This document shows, in pieces, positions 24,713 to 35,387 of a DNA stretch of 64,000 nucleotides; the stretch's first letter is position 1; each line of letters begins with the position of its first letter. Source of the DNA: Paractinoplanes aksuensis (GTDB taxonomy: Bacteria > Actinomycetota > Actinomycetes > Mycobacteriales > Micromonosporaceae). The notes beneath the pieces were generated by a model that saw only the letters and a list, made by a program, of their open reading frames with translations, ran no database searches and was not told the DNA's origin. The stretch is taken from positions 372,001 to 436,000 of the forward strand of contig NZ_JAMYJR010000002.1 in the NCBI RefSeq assembly GCF_024137025.1, in the 5' to 3' direction. A program made the position numbers and the translations under genes.

Positions 24713-26188
24713 GATCAGTTCCCGCAGCCGGTGGAGGGCGTCGTTTCGGGCTCCGGCCAACGACGGCTCGCTGTCCACGGTCGCGGCGCGCACCGGCACC
24801 GGGCGGGGCGAGTAGGCGACCTCATCGATGATGTCGCCGATCAATTCCGTTCCCCACCGGCCGCCGATGACCACCACCTCGGGGTCGATGAGCGTTGCGA
24901 GCGCTGCGATCAAGCCGCCGACCGCGGTGACGACCTCCCCCGGCCGGTCGGCGATGACCCGCTCGACGTCGATGGCTGTGGACCCGGGCCGCCGCAGACC
25001 CAGCTCGCCGAACACTTCGATCAGCGGCATCGCCCGGCCCTCCGGCCCCACCGTGATCAGGTGCGCGATCTCGCCGGCCACACCCCGATGCCCGCGCCGC
25101 ACCTCCCCGTCACTGACGACGGCGCAGCCCAATCCCTCGTCCAGATACACGTAGGCGAAGTCGTCCACAGGCGCCGCCGCTCGTTCCGCTTCAGCGGCCC
25201 AGTTGACGTCGTTGTCCACATACACCGGCCCATCAACCCGCCCGGCCAGCACCGCCACCGGATCGATCTCGCCCAGCAAGAACGGCGCATCCGGCAACTG
25301 CAAGAGCCGCCCGGTGTGCCGATCCACCGGATCCGCCGCACTGACCACCGCCAGCCGTGGCCGTCCATCCAGCTGAGCCCGAGCGCTCCCTTGCGCACGA
25401 GCATCCAGATGCGTCTGGTCGACCCGCGCGCGATCATCCGCCTGTCCGCCGGTGTCCACGTCCGCATCGCCGAGCTCCGAGTCGACATGCACACCGGCGC
25501 CCATGGGGGCATAGCCAAGCCGCCCGCGACCATCCGTCCGCGCGTCACCGTCAATGCGCGCGTGGCCCAGATTCGACTTGGCTCGCGTGCCGGCGGCCGG
25601 GCGCGCGTCGCCCGAGCGCACCTCGCTGAGGCTCGAGCCGGTTCGCGTGCCGGCGGCCGGGCGCGCGTCGCCCGAGCGCACCTCGCTGAGGCTCGAGCCG
25701 GTTCGCGTGCCGGCGTCTGGGCGGCTGTCGTCGAGGCGCCGGTTGGTGTCCGCGTTTTGCTGGGCCGCGACCAGGTCGTGTACTCGGTCCACTGCGCGTT
25801 TCAGGGCGGCGGTCACGTTGTCGGGGCGGGCGGGGCGGCCGATGGGCTCCTCGGCGCGGGCCAGCAGGTCGCCGTAGGGGTTCAGGCACTCGGCTGTTAC
25901 GCCTTCGGGGGCGATGCTTACGGCTAATGCTGTGCCTACGTCGGGGGCCAGCGAGTAGTAGGAGCCGACGCGGCCTCGGCCTCGGCCGCCTTGGGTGCGC
26001 CGGCCGGTGTCCACGAGCAGGCCGGCTTCGGTCAGGCGGCGGACGCTTTCGCCGGCCGTCGGCTTGGAGATGCCGGTTTCTGTGGATAACTCCGCGCGGG
26101 TCAACAGGCGGTGGCGCATGAGGGCGCGCAACACGTGTTCGTCGGTCAGTGCGCGCAGCAGCTCTTGGGAGGGCTTGGCCGGGTCCAC
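24701..26188 (-). CDS. ROK-family transcriptional regulator with a repeat-bearing insert
   Basis: 495 residues, about 100 longer than normal. A winged helix-turn-helix (about 14-75, AELSTETGISKPTAGESVRR) is followed by a ROK sugar-kinase-like domain, but after residue 150 an Asp/Ala/Arg/Gly-rich insert of about 130 residues interrupts it, including a perfect 20-residue tandem repeat. The domain resumes at RPRLAVVSAADPVDR. The usual zinc motif CxCGxxGC is absent after GVAGEIAHLI. One leucine is encoded by TTA (26097-26099), very rare in this GC-rich DNA. It probably represses itself and the divergent DUF1479 gene through two inverted repeats between them. The effector is probably a sugar. Confidence 0.88.
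   Translation of the reverse strand: MDPAKPSQELLRALTDEHVLRALMRHRLLTRAELSTETGISKPTAGESVRRLTEAGLLVDTGRRTQGGRGRGRVGSYYSLAPDVGTALAVSIAPEGVTAECLNPYGDLLARAEEPIGRPARPDNVTAALKRAVDRVHDLVAAQQNADTNRRLDDSRPDAGTRTGSSLSEVRSGDARPAAGTRTGSSLSEVRSGDARPAAGTRAKSNLGHARIDGDARTDGRGRLGYAPMGAGVHVDSELGDADVDTGGQADDRARVDQTHLDARAQGSARAQLDGRPRLAVVSAADPVDRHTGRLLQLPDAPFLLGEIDPVAVLAGRVDGPVYVDNDVNWAAEAERAAAPVDDFAYVYLDEGLGCAVVSDGEVRRGHRGVAGEIAHLITVGPEGRAMPLIEVFGELGLRRPGSTAIDVERVIADRPGEVVTAVGGLIAALATLIDPEVVVIGGRWGTELIGDIIDEVAYSPRPVPVRAATVDSEPSLAGARNDALHRLRELIVSR
25582..25714. repeat. Perfect in-frame 60-bp tandem repeat inside the ROK gene
   Basis: A 60-bp unit occurs twice without change and a third time in part (25702-25714), keeping the reading frame so that the protein carries a repeated 20-residue segment (RTGSSLSEVRSGDARPAAGT). 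Its identity over 60 bp implies recent expansion. Confidence 0.9.
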
Positions 26189-26195
26189 GCGAACA

Positions 26196-26220
26196 TTCTA
26201 GTCAGGGGTCTTGCCTAGAA
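26196..26220. promoter_or_regulatory. Operator 1: TTCTAG-N13-CTAGAA
   Basis: TTCTAG at 26196-26201 and CTAGAA at 26215-26220 form a perfect inverted repeat with a 13-base spacer, 8 bases upstream of the ROK start. It covers a -35-like TTGCCT (26211-26216) of the rightward promoter, whose -10 may be TACCGT (26235-26240). Confidence 0.75.
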
Positions 26221-26242
26221 AGGATGCGGGGCCTTACCGTGT

Positions 26243-26267
26243 TTCTAGTTAAGGGCCATGACTAGAA
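26243..26267. promoter_or_regulatory. Operator 2: TTCTAG-N13-CTAGAA
   Basis: TTCTAG at 26243-26248 and CTAGAA at 26262-26267 repeat the exact architecture of operator 1, 47 bp away. The right arm overlaps the ribosome-binding site of the DUF1479 gene, a good place for repression. Confidence 0.75.
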
Positions 26268-26278
26268 GGAGACACGCC

Positions 26279-27541
26279 ATGTCGCTCCCCCACTGGGAGG
26301 AGACCCCCGCCGACCTCCCCGCCGCCATTCGCGAGATCAAGGCCGCGCTCCGCCGTCAGATCGCCGCTTCCGGTCGTACGGTGGAAGAGGTTTTCGCCGT
26401 GGTCGAGCGCTCGATCGCGGCCGAGGTGGCCGAGATCAACGCCGCCCGGGCGCGCGGCGAGACGATCTGGCCCGTCATCTCGTACGCGGACATCGAGGCC
26501 GGCACCGTGAGCGCGGCCGACGTCGCCCAGCTCCGCAAGCGTGGTTGCCTGGTCGTTCGGGGTCATTTCGAGCGTGAGCAAGCGCTCGGCTGGGACGCCG
26601 GCATCGTGCAGTACGTCGAGGACAACAACTTCTTCGAGGACTACCGCGGCCCCGGCGACGACTTCTTCGGCAGCGTCGGCTCGAAGCCCGAGATCTACCC
26701 GATCTATTGGTCGCACGCGCAGATGGAGGCGCGGCAGAGCGACCGGATGGCCCGCGTGCAGGCGTTCCTCAACAGCCAGTGGAAGCACGAGTCCGAGGGT
26801 GTGCAGTGGTTCGACCCCTCGCGTGACTCGCTTTATCCCGACCGCATCCGCCGTCGGCCCGAGGGCGCGGACTCGGCGGGACTGGGGACGCACCTCGACC
26901 CGGGCACGCTCGACCTGTGGATGACCGAGGCCTACCAGAAGGCTTTCCGCCACTTGTTCAACGGGGATGTGGAGAAGTACGACCCGTGGGACGCGGCCTA
27001 CCGCACGTCCGGCCCGCAGTACCCCGGCTCGACCATGTGCTCGGCCTTCCGGACGTTCCAGGGCTGGACGGCGCTCTCCGACATGTCCCACGACCAAGGC
27101 GTGCTGCACACCGTGCCGATCCCGGGCGCGATGGCCTACCTGATGCTGCGCCCGCTGCTGAATGACGTGCCCGACGACGAGATGTGCGGCGTGACCGTCA
27201 ACCAGGTCTTCCCGGCCACCGACAAGTGGCACGGCCTGCTCATGGAGGCGCTGGCCGGCATCCCCGACGTCCAGGCCGGCGACTCGGTCTGGTGGCACTG
27301 CGACATGATCCACAGCGTCGCCCCGGTGCAGGACCAGAAGGGCTGGGGCAACGTCATGTACATCCCGGCCGCCCCTTGGTGCCCCCGCAACGAGACGTAC
27401 GCGGCCAATGTCCGCGAGGCATTCCTGTCCGGCTCCAGCCCGTCCGACTTCCCCGCCGAACACTACGAGCGCGAGTGGCCCGACCGCTTCGCCGAAGCCG
27501 ACCTGAACGAGACGGGCCGCCGGGGCCTGGGCCTGTCCTGA
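26279..27541 (+). CDS. DUF1479 (YbiU-like) Fe(II)/2-oxoglutarate dioxygenase-like protein
   Basis: 420 residues, normal for DUF1479. GTHLDPGTLDLW supplies His205 and Asp207 of a HxD iron motif, and VWWHCDMIHSV (His340 or His345) the distal His. The family is a predicted dioxygenase without assigned substrate. AAGGAG lies before the ATG at 26279. Divergent to the ROK regulator with paired operators, it is probably induced by the ROK ligand, suggesting a carbohydrate-related substrate (inference). Confidence 0.9.
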   Translation: MSLPHWEETPADLPAAIREIKAALRRQIAASGRTVEEVFAVVERSIAAEVAEINAARARGETIWPVISYADIEAGTVSAADVAQLRKRGCLVVRGHFEREQALGWDAGIVQYVEDNNFFEDYRGPGDDFFGSVGSKPEIYPIYWSHAQMEARQSDRMARVQAFLNSQWKHESEGVQWFDPSRDSLYPDRIRRRPEGADSAGLGTHLDPGTLDLWMTEAYQKAFRHLFNGDVEKYDPWDAAYRTSGPQYPGSTMCSAFRTFQGWTALSDMSHDQGVLHTVPIPGAMAYLMLRPLLNDVPDDEMCGVTVNQVFPATDKWHGLLMEALAGIPDVQAGDSVWWHCDMIHSVAPVQDQKGWGNVMYIPAAPWCPRNETYAANVREAFLSGSSPSDFPAEHYEREWPDRFAEADLNETGRRGLGLS

Positions 27542-27558
27542 ACCGAGCCCGGAGCCAC

Positions 27559-27589
27559 CGATCGCCGCGGCGGCTGTCCGCGGCGATCG
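27559..27589. terminator. 12-bp hairpin after the DUF1479 gene
   Basis: 27559-27570 pairs perfectly with 27578-27589 around a 7-base loop, 17 bases after the stop, and is followed by a short T-containing run. Confidence 0.75.
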
Positions 27590-27701
27590 CACGTTTCTGT
27601 CCATACGCTCACCAACGCGCAGCTGATGAGGTCCGGTCGTGCGTGAATCGACGCTTCGAGCCGTGGACTCGGACGAGGACGTCCGGGGCGCGGCGGCCCG
27701 C

Positions 27702-27707
27702 TATCCT
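27702..27707 (+). promoter_or_regulatory. -10 element (TATCCT) of a probable leaderless promoter
   Basis: TATCCT ends exactly 6 bases before the ATG of the acetyltransferase gene at 27714. Confidence 0.6.
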
Positions 27708-27713
27708 CGGTCC

Positions 27714-28190
27714 ATGATCAATGCTCGGCGGGCCACAGTGGACGACGCGGACGAATTGGTGCGGCTCCGAGGCGTGCTGTTCGGCGTCGGCGACGACTCG
27801 GACGAGCACGGCTGGCGCGATCCGGCCCGGCGCATCCTGCTGCGGCGGCTGGCCGAGCCGGAGCCCACCATGGCCGGCTTCGTCGTGGACCAGCCGGGTC
27901 ACGAAGGACGCCTCGCCGCCTGCGCCGTCGGCATCCTCGAGGAACGACTCGGCGGCCCGCGCAATCCTCAGGGGCGGGTCGGCTACATGTTCAACGTCGC
28001 CACCGATCCCGAGCATCGTCGTCAGGGCCACGCACGAGCCTGCACCTCAGCACTGATCGCCTGGTTCCACGCGCAGGGCGCCGGCCTGGTCGACCTACGC
28101 GCCAGCGACGACGGCCTGTCTCTGTACACCTCGCAGGGCTTCATCCTCACGAAAGACCCCGCGATGCGCCTGACCCTGCCCAGCGACTGA
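27714..28190 (+). CDS. GNAT-family N-acetyltransferase
   Basis: 158 residues from ATG 27714. INARRATVDDADELVRLR opens the fold, and VATDPEHRRQGHARA is the acetyl-CoA pyrophosphate-binding motif; the protein ends with the expected LYTSQGF segment. The acceptor is unknown. The longer frame back to 27639 is not used because the -10 element and family N-terminus favour 27714. Confidence 0.9.
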   Translation: MINARRATVDDADELVRLRGVLFGVGDDSDEHGWRDPARRILLRRLAEPEPTMAGFVVDQPGHEGRLAACAVGILEERLGGPRNPQGRVGYMFNVATDPEHRRQGHARACTSALIAWFHAQGAGLVDLRASDDGLSLYTSQGFILTKDPAMRLTLPSD

Positions 28191-28295
28191 CCACTGACAC
28201 GGCCGACCACGACCGCCGTCCAGCGCTGCCGTGGTGAACGCGGCCCAGACCCGCTCGCAGACCAACATAGTCGGCGCTTCATGCCCGGGTCGGCG

Positions 28296-29126
28296 TCACC
28301 GACTCCTCAAGGCCAGCAATGCCGCATGGGTGTCCTGGTCGGCAGCGGCGATGAGGCCCTGCATTCCGGTGTGAACGGGTGAGCCGTCGAGGGTCGTCAC
28401 CACGCAGCCCGCGGCCTGACACAGGGCGATGCCGGCGGCGAAGTGGACACTGTCGCTCAAGTGGCCGTCAGTGATGTAGGCGGCCCGCCGACCGGCGGCC
28501 ACCCACGCGACGGCCAGAGTGCTGGAGATGACGCGCGGCCGGAAACGGTTCGTGAAGCGATCGTCGAGCAGCAACCCAGCCGCCCGGAACGCGGGCGCGT
28601 TGGGGAACGGCGGATCCAGGTTCAGGTCGACCAGATCGGACGAGCCGTCGGGCACGAGCGGCTCGTCGCGCCCACCCCGCCGGACCCAGGCCTGATCGCC
28701 GTCGGTCCAGAACACCTCGCCCGCGAACGGGTCGGCGGATGCGGCCGCCACCGTGCGCCCCGCGCTGCGCAACGCGACATTGACCGAAACGAGCATCGTC
28801 CGCGCCGCGTAGTTCAACGTCCCGCACAACGGGTCGACCAGCCACTCGCGCTGCGCCGTTGCCCCGTCCCCCTCGCTGCGCCCGCCCTCCTCGCCCACGA
28901 TCACGTCACCGGGCCGGGCCTGACGCAACACCTCGAGGATGACCTTTTCGGCTTCCACATCGGCTTCGGTCGCGAAGTCCCCCGGCGCTTTGTCGAAGCG
29001 CGCAAGCTCGGTGCCGTAACGCTCAAGCACGACAGCCGCGCCTGCTTCGGCCGCTGCCACGGCCAGTTCCCCGTCACTGTTCAGCACTGCCCGATCTTGA
29101 GGCTGTTCGCTCTTGGGCGCAACCAT
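28296..29126 (-). CDS. Inositol-monophosphatase-like protein with altered metal site
   Basis: 276 residues of the IMPase/CysQ fold. FATEADVEAEKVI and VGEEGG (Glu79-Glu80) are the first motifs. The second is WLVDPLCGTLNY: Asp98 is present, but position 101, normally Asp (DPLDGT), is Cys, removing a magnesium ligand. The third Asp (HLSDSVHFAAG) is kept. Members dephosphorylate inositol phosphates, PAP or fructose bisphosphate. Reduced or different catalysis is likely here, unless this is a recognised variant. A sequencing error is unlikely to be excluded by sequence alone. Confidence 0.82.
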   Translation of the reverse strand: MVAPKSEQPQDRAVLNSDGELAVAAAEAGAAVVLERYGTELARFDKAPGDFATEADVEAEKVILEVLRQARPGDVIVGEEGGRSEGDGATAQREWLVDPLCGTLNYAARTMLVSVNVALRSAGRTVAAASADPFAGEVFWTDGDQAWVRRGGRDEPLVPDGSSDLVDLNLDPPFPNAPAFRAAGLLLDDRFTNRFRPRVISSTLAVAWVAAGRRAAYITDGHLSDSVHFAAGIALCQAAGCVVTTLDGSPVHTGMQGLIAAADQDTHAALLALRSR

Positions 29127-29285
29127 TCACGCACGTCGCCGTGGTGGGGTGAGCGTCCTGGACGCGCCGGCGGCCAGCTCACCCCGGCACGGCCCTCGGC
29201 GCGAGCGACGGGTCGGTAACCCACCACCCCGCTACGACAGCAGGCCTTTGAACTTGAAAAGCCGCACGCACGGCAGGATAGCCCT

Positions 29286-29885
29286 GTGAGTCTTGAGAAG
29301 CAGCGTGCGCACATCATGACCGGTGCGATGTATGACGATCTGACGATCGAGTTGGTGGAAGCGCGGCAACGGACAGTCTTGCTGTCGACCGAGTACAACG
29401 GCAGCTTCGGGCAGCCCCAGGAAGTCCGCGAAGCGATCCTGCGCCGCCTGCTGGGCAGCGTCGGCGCCAACTGCCACTTCGAGCCGACCTTCCGCTGCGA
29501 GTTCGGCTTCAACATCGACGTCGGCGACCGGTTCTACGCGAACTTCGACTGCGTGCTGCTCGACGGCGGCGGCATCGCCATCGGTGACGACGTCCTGTTC
29601 GGGCCGCGGGTCGGCATCTACACCAGCAATCACGCCATCGATCCGTTCGAGCGCGCGGCCGGCGGCTGCTACGCCAAGCCGGTGACGATCGGTGACCGCG
29701 TCTGGGTCGGCGGCGATGTCACGATCAACCAGGGCGTGACCATCGGTGACGGTTCGATCATCGGCTCGGGCAGCGTCGTCACGCGCTCGATCCCGGCCGG
29801 GGTGATCGCGGTGGGCAACCCGGCACGGGTCCTCCGTAAGATCAACGACGCGGACAAGACCGGATTCAAGGGGAGCTCGTCGTGA
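29286..29885 (+). CDS. Maltose/galactoside O-acetyltransferase family (left-handed beta helix)
   Basis: 199 residues. An N-terminal MTGAMYDDLTIELVEARQR (Maa/NodL lead-in) is followed by hexapeptide repeats from about residue 60 to 185 and the SNHAIDPFERAA block with the catalytic His of the LacA/Maa family. It acetylates sugars using acetyl-CoA. GTG at 29286 is the start; TTGAAA (29254) and a GATAGC 17 bases later form a possible promoter very close to it. It is coupled to the flavin enzyme downstream (GTGA overlap). Confidence 0.92.
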   Translation: MSLEKQRAHIMTGAMYDDLTIELVEARQRTVLLSTEYNGSFGQPQEVREAILRRLLGSVGANCHFEPTFRCEFGFNIDVGDRFYANFDCVLLDGGGIAIGDDVLFGPRVGIYTSNHAIDPFERAAGGCYAKPVTIGDRVWVGGDVTINQGVTIGDGSIIGSGSVVTRSIPAGVIAVGNPARVLRKINDADKTGFKGSSS

Positions 29886-30829
29886 CGCGTATCGGTGTGA
29901 TGTTGCCGCGGGACCTGCCCGTGAACGAGGTTCTCGATTATGCGAGACGCGCGGACGAGCTCGGCTTCGACGAGCTGTGGGTGGTCGAGGACCTCGGCTT
30001 CCGCGGCGGCATCGCGCAGGCCGGCGCCGTGCTCGCCGCCACGTCACGCATCGTGGTCGGCATCGGCATCCTGCCCGCCGGCGCCCGTAACGCCGCGTTC
30101 GCCGCGATGGAGCTCGGCACGCTGGCCCAGCTGTTCCCGGGCCGCCTGATCGCCGGCATCGGCCACGGCATGCCCGACTGGATGCGCCAGGTCGGCGCGT
30201 GGCCCAGGAGCCCGCTCACCCTGCTCGAGGAGTACACGGTCGCCGTCCGCACCCTGCTGCGCGGCGAGCCCGGGCCCGCCGCCGGCCGGTACGTGCAGGT
30301 CGAAGGCGTCGTCATCGGCGAGCACCCCGACGTCGTGCCCCCGGTCGTGCTGGGCGTACGCGGACCGAAATCGATCGCCCTGGCGGGCCGCGTCTCCGAC
30401 GGCGTGCTGCTGGCCGAACCAGCCGCGCCGCCCTACGTCGAGGCCTCGATCGAGCACCTGGGCTCGAAGTCCCTGGAGGTCATCACGTACGACGCCGCGG
30501 TGGTCGGCCCCGACGGCCGGGCCGCCCGCGACCTGGCCCGCCCCGGCCTGGCCTGGATCGGCGAGCCCGACTGGGCGCCGCACCTCGCTCCCCTGCCGTT
30601 CGCGGACGATCTGGCCCGCCACCGCCAGGCCTCGTCGAGCCCGGACGACTTCGCCGCCACCATGCCCGACGAGTGGGTCGGCGAACTGGCCCTGGCCGGC
30701 ACCGCCGACGAGGTGCGGGCCCGGATCGCGGCCCGGCACAGCGCCGGGGCGACGAGCGTCGTGATGATCCCGGCCGAATCCGATCGCCTCGGCGCCCTCG
30801 ATCGCCTGGCCCGGGTCGTCCGCTCCTGA
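29882..30829 (+). CDS. LLM-class (probably F420-dependent) oxidoreductase
   Basis: 315 residues of the luciferase-like TIM barrel. RADELGFDELWVVEDLGFRG and VGIGILPAGARNA near the N-terminus and FPGRLIAGIGHGMPDWM later are typical of actinobacterial F420 enzymes. The substrate is unknown. GTG at 29882 overlaps the acetyltransferase stop by 4 bases, so the two are co-translated. Confidence 0.87.
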   Translation: MTRIGVMLPRDLPVNEVLDYARRADELGFDELWVVEDLGFRGGIAQAGAVLAATSRIVVGIGILPAGARNAAFAAMELGTLAQLFPGRLIAGIGHGMPDWMRQVGAWPRSPLTLLEEYTVAVRTLLRGEPGPAAGRYVQVEGVVIGEHPDVVPPVVLGVRGPKSIALAGRVSDGVLLAEPAAPPYVEASIEHLGSKSLEVITYDAAVVGPDGRAARDLARPGLAWIGEPDWAPHLAPLPFADDLARHRQASSSPDDFAATMPDEWVGELALAGTADEVRARIAARHSAGATSVVMIPAESDRLGALDRLARVVRS

Positions 30830-30883
30830 CTCGCACCAGGGTGCCCGGGGCCGAGCAGGCCAGGGTCTCGACGCTGACCGGCT

Positions 30884-31378
30884 CTAACGGCTGATCTGCT
30901 GCATGGCCTTGACGTAGCGGTCGGTCGCGTACCGCTGGACCTGCTGGGCCACGGGATTGCCCAGCCGGACCAGGAAATTGGCGGGCCGGCTGAAGGCCCG
31001 CAACTGGAAACGCACCTCGCCGTCGTCCTTGAGCACCACGAAGAAGGCTTCCTCGCCGCTCTCGGGATGCCCCGGCAGCGTGCCGTAGCCGAAGCCGCGC
31101 CGCTGCGGCTCGTCGACCGTGTAGACGACCCGGCACGGAATTGTCAGGAACAGCAGCCGCAACGCCACGTCCACGCCCGTCGCGGCCGGCCCGGGATCGT
31201 CCCGAAGGCTCAGGCCGGCCGCGCGGTGCATGCGCCAGTGGAAAAGCCCGTCCACAGCCTTGTCGTACGTCGTACGCCCCTCGCCGAGGCGGGCGTCCCG
31301 ATAGACGTGCGCGTATCCCGCGGGCAGGGGGCCTTCGCGGGTCGCGCCGACCTCGGCGTACGTGAGCGGCTTGTCCAT
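30884..31378 (-). CDS. DUF1990 protein
   Basis: 164 residues. LTYAEVGAT near the start and VVYTVDEPQRRGFGYGTLPG and SGEEAFFVV in the middle are the conserved parts of DUF1990, a family of about this size and unknown function. TAAGTT ends 6 bases before the ATG at 31378. Confidence 0.92.
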   Translation of the reverse strand: MDKPLTYAEVGATREGPLPAGYAHVYRDARLGEGRTTYDKAVDGLFHWRMHRAAGLSLRDDPGPAATGVDVALRLLFLTIPCRVVYTVDEPQRRGFGYGTLPGHPESGEEAFFVVLKDDGEVRFQLRAFSRPANFLVRLGNPVAQQVQRYATDRYVKAMQQISR

Positions 31379-31384
31379 TTGATC

Positions 31385-31390
31385 AACTTA
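31385..31390 (-). promoter_or_regulatory. -10 element (TAAGTT) of a probable leaderless promoter
   Basis: On the minus strand TAAGTT ends 6 bases before the DUF1990 ATG; no ribosome site is visible. Confidence 0.6.
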
Positions 31391-31395
31391 TCCGG

Positions 31396-32559
31396 TCAGG
31401 TTCCGCGTAGACGGAGCACCTCGGCCCGGGCATGGGCGACCCGTTCGGTCTCCTGTCCACCGGCGGCCGCGATCTCTTGTGCCAGATCACCCGCGCTCTC
31501 GACCAGATGGCGGGCCCGGTGCCGGCTGTGGACAACTTTGCGATAGTGGCGACGGTCCTTGTGCAGTCCGCTCACCGCGTCCAGCAACGGCGGGTCGATC
31601 ACGCCGGCCTCGACCTCGGGCGCCAGCAGCTCGCGCATCCACGCGCGCTCCTTGGCCGAGGCCAGCCGCCGCACCACCAGCAGGGTCCCGATCGCGAGCG
31701 GCATGAGGATCAGGTAGGGCCCGACCACGATCAGGAAGTTGCTCCAGGCGAACAGGCCGGACGCGTCGTCCCACGCGAAGTGCAGGAACATCGCGGCCAG
31801 GCAGGCCGCGACGCCCCGGCCGATCCGCCGCTCGCCCGGAGCCCGGCCGAGGATCCACATGACACCGGCACAGAAGACGGCGCTGAACAGGGCGTGCGAC
31901 GTGATACCGGCGAAGCCGCGCAGGGCCAGGATGAACAGCGAGGACTCCAGCTGGCCGACGCCGAAGCTCGAGGTCGCGTTGTTGTACGCGTACAGCACGT
32001 CCTCGGAGACCTGGAAGCCGAGCCCGATGAACGCGCCGATGATGAACCCGTCGTACGCGCTGCGGACCAGCCGGGGCGCCAGCGCGATCAGCAGGATGAG
32101 CCCGAGCCCCTTGCTCCACTCCTCGTCGATCGGCGCGCTGAACCCGGCGCCCCACGTGCTGGCGCCGCTCGGGCCGAGCAGCTTGGTCCAGATTTCGAGT
32201 AAGGCGGTGTTGGCCGGCAGCGCGATCCAGAACGTCGCGGCCACCGCACCCCAGACGAAGCCGGTGGCGAGCAGCTTGCCCGGCTGCGCGGTGTAGCGGT
32301 TCTGCCGGCGCAGGAAGATCAGCCACGGGATCAGGTAGATCCCGAAGAACACGATGCCGCTGGTCACGGCCAGGCGGTAGGTGCCGCCGAGGGCCGGGCC
32401 GAAGTATTTGATCATGCCGATCGCGCCCGCGCCGACACCGATGACGTAGACCCAGAAGGCCGGGTTGTGGGGCTGGAAGAACTTGAACCGGGCGCCCCAG
32501 CCGGACTCGTCGATCGCGGCGCGCTGGGCGTCCTTGGTGGCCGCCGTCGTGACCGTCAT
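31396..32559 (-). CDS. PrsW-family intramembrane metalloprotease
   Basis: 387 residues with about eight membrane helices. The PrsW signatures are present: EEWSKG (EExxK), FQVSEDVLY, THE His in ITSHALFSA, and LHFAWDD. In Bacillus PrsW cuts the anti-sigma factor RsiW; the substrate here is unknown. A basic and acidic cytoplasmic tail of about 80 residues follows. The ATG at 32559 overlaps the stop of the upstream membrane-anchored gene (ATGA), so the two probably work together. Confidence 0.9.
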   Translation of the reverse strand: MTVTTAATKDAQRAAIDESGWGARFKFFQPHNPAFWVYVIGVGAGAIGMIKYFGPALGGTYRLAVTSGIVFFGIYLIPWLIFLRRQNRYTAQPGKLLATGFVWGAVAATFWIALPANTALLEIWTKLLGPSGASTWGAGFSAPIDEEWSKGLGLILLIALAPRLVRSAYDGFIIGAFIGLGFQVSEDVLYAYNNATSSFGVGQLESSLFILALRGFAGITSHALFSAVFCAGVMWILGRAPGERRIGRGVAACLAAMFLHFAWDDASGLFAWSNFLIVVGPYLILMPLAIGTLLVVRRLASAKERAWMRELLAPEVEAGVIDPPLLDAVSGLHKDRRHYRKVVHSRHRARHLVESAGDLAQEIAAAGGQETERVAHARAEVLRLRGT

Positions 32560-33179
32560 TCGTTCACCCCCGACGTGATGCTGCGCAGGAAAGTGTCGAT
32601 CTCGCGCGAGACCTGCTGAAATTCCCCGGGTACGGCGGCCACCTCGACCAACAGGGCCGGTGCGGCCGCCGGATCGGACTTCGACATCTTGAACGCCGCC
32701 AGCAATTCGTCGCCGCCGCTGCCGCTGGCGCTGCGGACCACGCCGACCAGCCCGGACGCGGTGGTAAAGGTCGCCGGGGCGGCGGAGATGTCGGCCTCCG
32801 GGTCCTCGGAGCGGATGACCTGGTCGAGGAACTGGGCCGCGGTGCCGTTGAACGATGCCCCGGTCATCTGGATCGTCGTCCCGGCCTTGACCAGCTTGAC
32901 GTTGTCGCTGGTGGGGCTGACGCCGGTGCGGTCGCTGACCAGCGTGCCGTCCTCCAACTGCCAGCCCACGGGCGGTACGGCGGTCGCGCCGTCGCCCAGA
33001 TTCAGCACGTCGCCGGCCCTGGTCGGGTTGTCCCACGGGACGATCGCGTTGAGCGCCGGCCAGCCGTAGATGAGCAGCAGAGCGACCACGAGGACGAACA
33101 CGGCGGGCTTCATCTGCCGCCGGTCGAGGCCGAACCACCGATGTTCGACGGGCACCCAGCCCGGTATGCCTGTAGTCAT
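32556..33179 (-). CDS. Single-pass membrane protein with extracytoplasmic domain
   Basis: 207 residues. One helix (about 26-45) is followed by about 160 residues facing outside, rich in beta-forming and acidic stretches, ending in a helical segment. I do not recognise the fold. It is translationally coupled to the PrsW-type protease, so it may be its regulator or substrate. GGGGGTG precedes the ATG at 33179. Confidence 0.78.
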   Translation of the reverse strand: MTTGIPGWVPVEHRWFGLDRRQMKPAVFVLVVALLLIYGWPALNAIVPWDNPTRAGDVLNLGDGATAVPPVGWQLEDGTLVSDRTGVSPTSDNVKLVKAGTTIQMTGASFNGTAAQFLDQVIRSEDPEADISAAPATFTTASGLVGVVRSASGSGGDELLAAFKMSKSDPAAAPALLVEVAAVPGEFQQVSREIDTFLRSITSGVNE

Positions 33180-33250
33180 GTGCACCCCCAGGATCAACCT
33201 AGTGCCGACGCCCTGATTGACGAAGGTGATGGGAGGGAAGCAACATCCGC

Positions 33251-35359
<2,109 letters not shown>

Positions 35360-35387
35360 CGAGCAGCCCTTCGTCCTGTTCCCTTCG

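Noticed and set aside
24505..26099. Chromosomal origin from DnaA-box-like words
   Set aside because: No dnaA, dnaN or AT-rich unwinding region nearby, and the same words are scattered elsewhere in the window.
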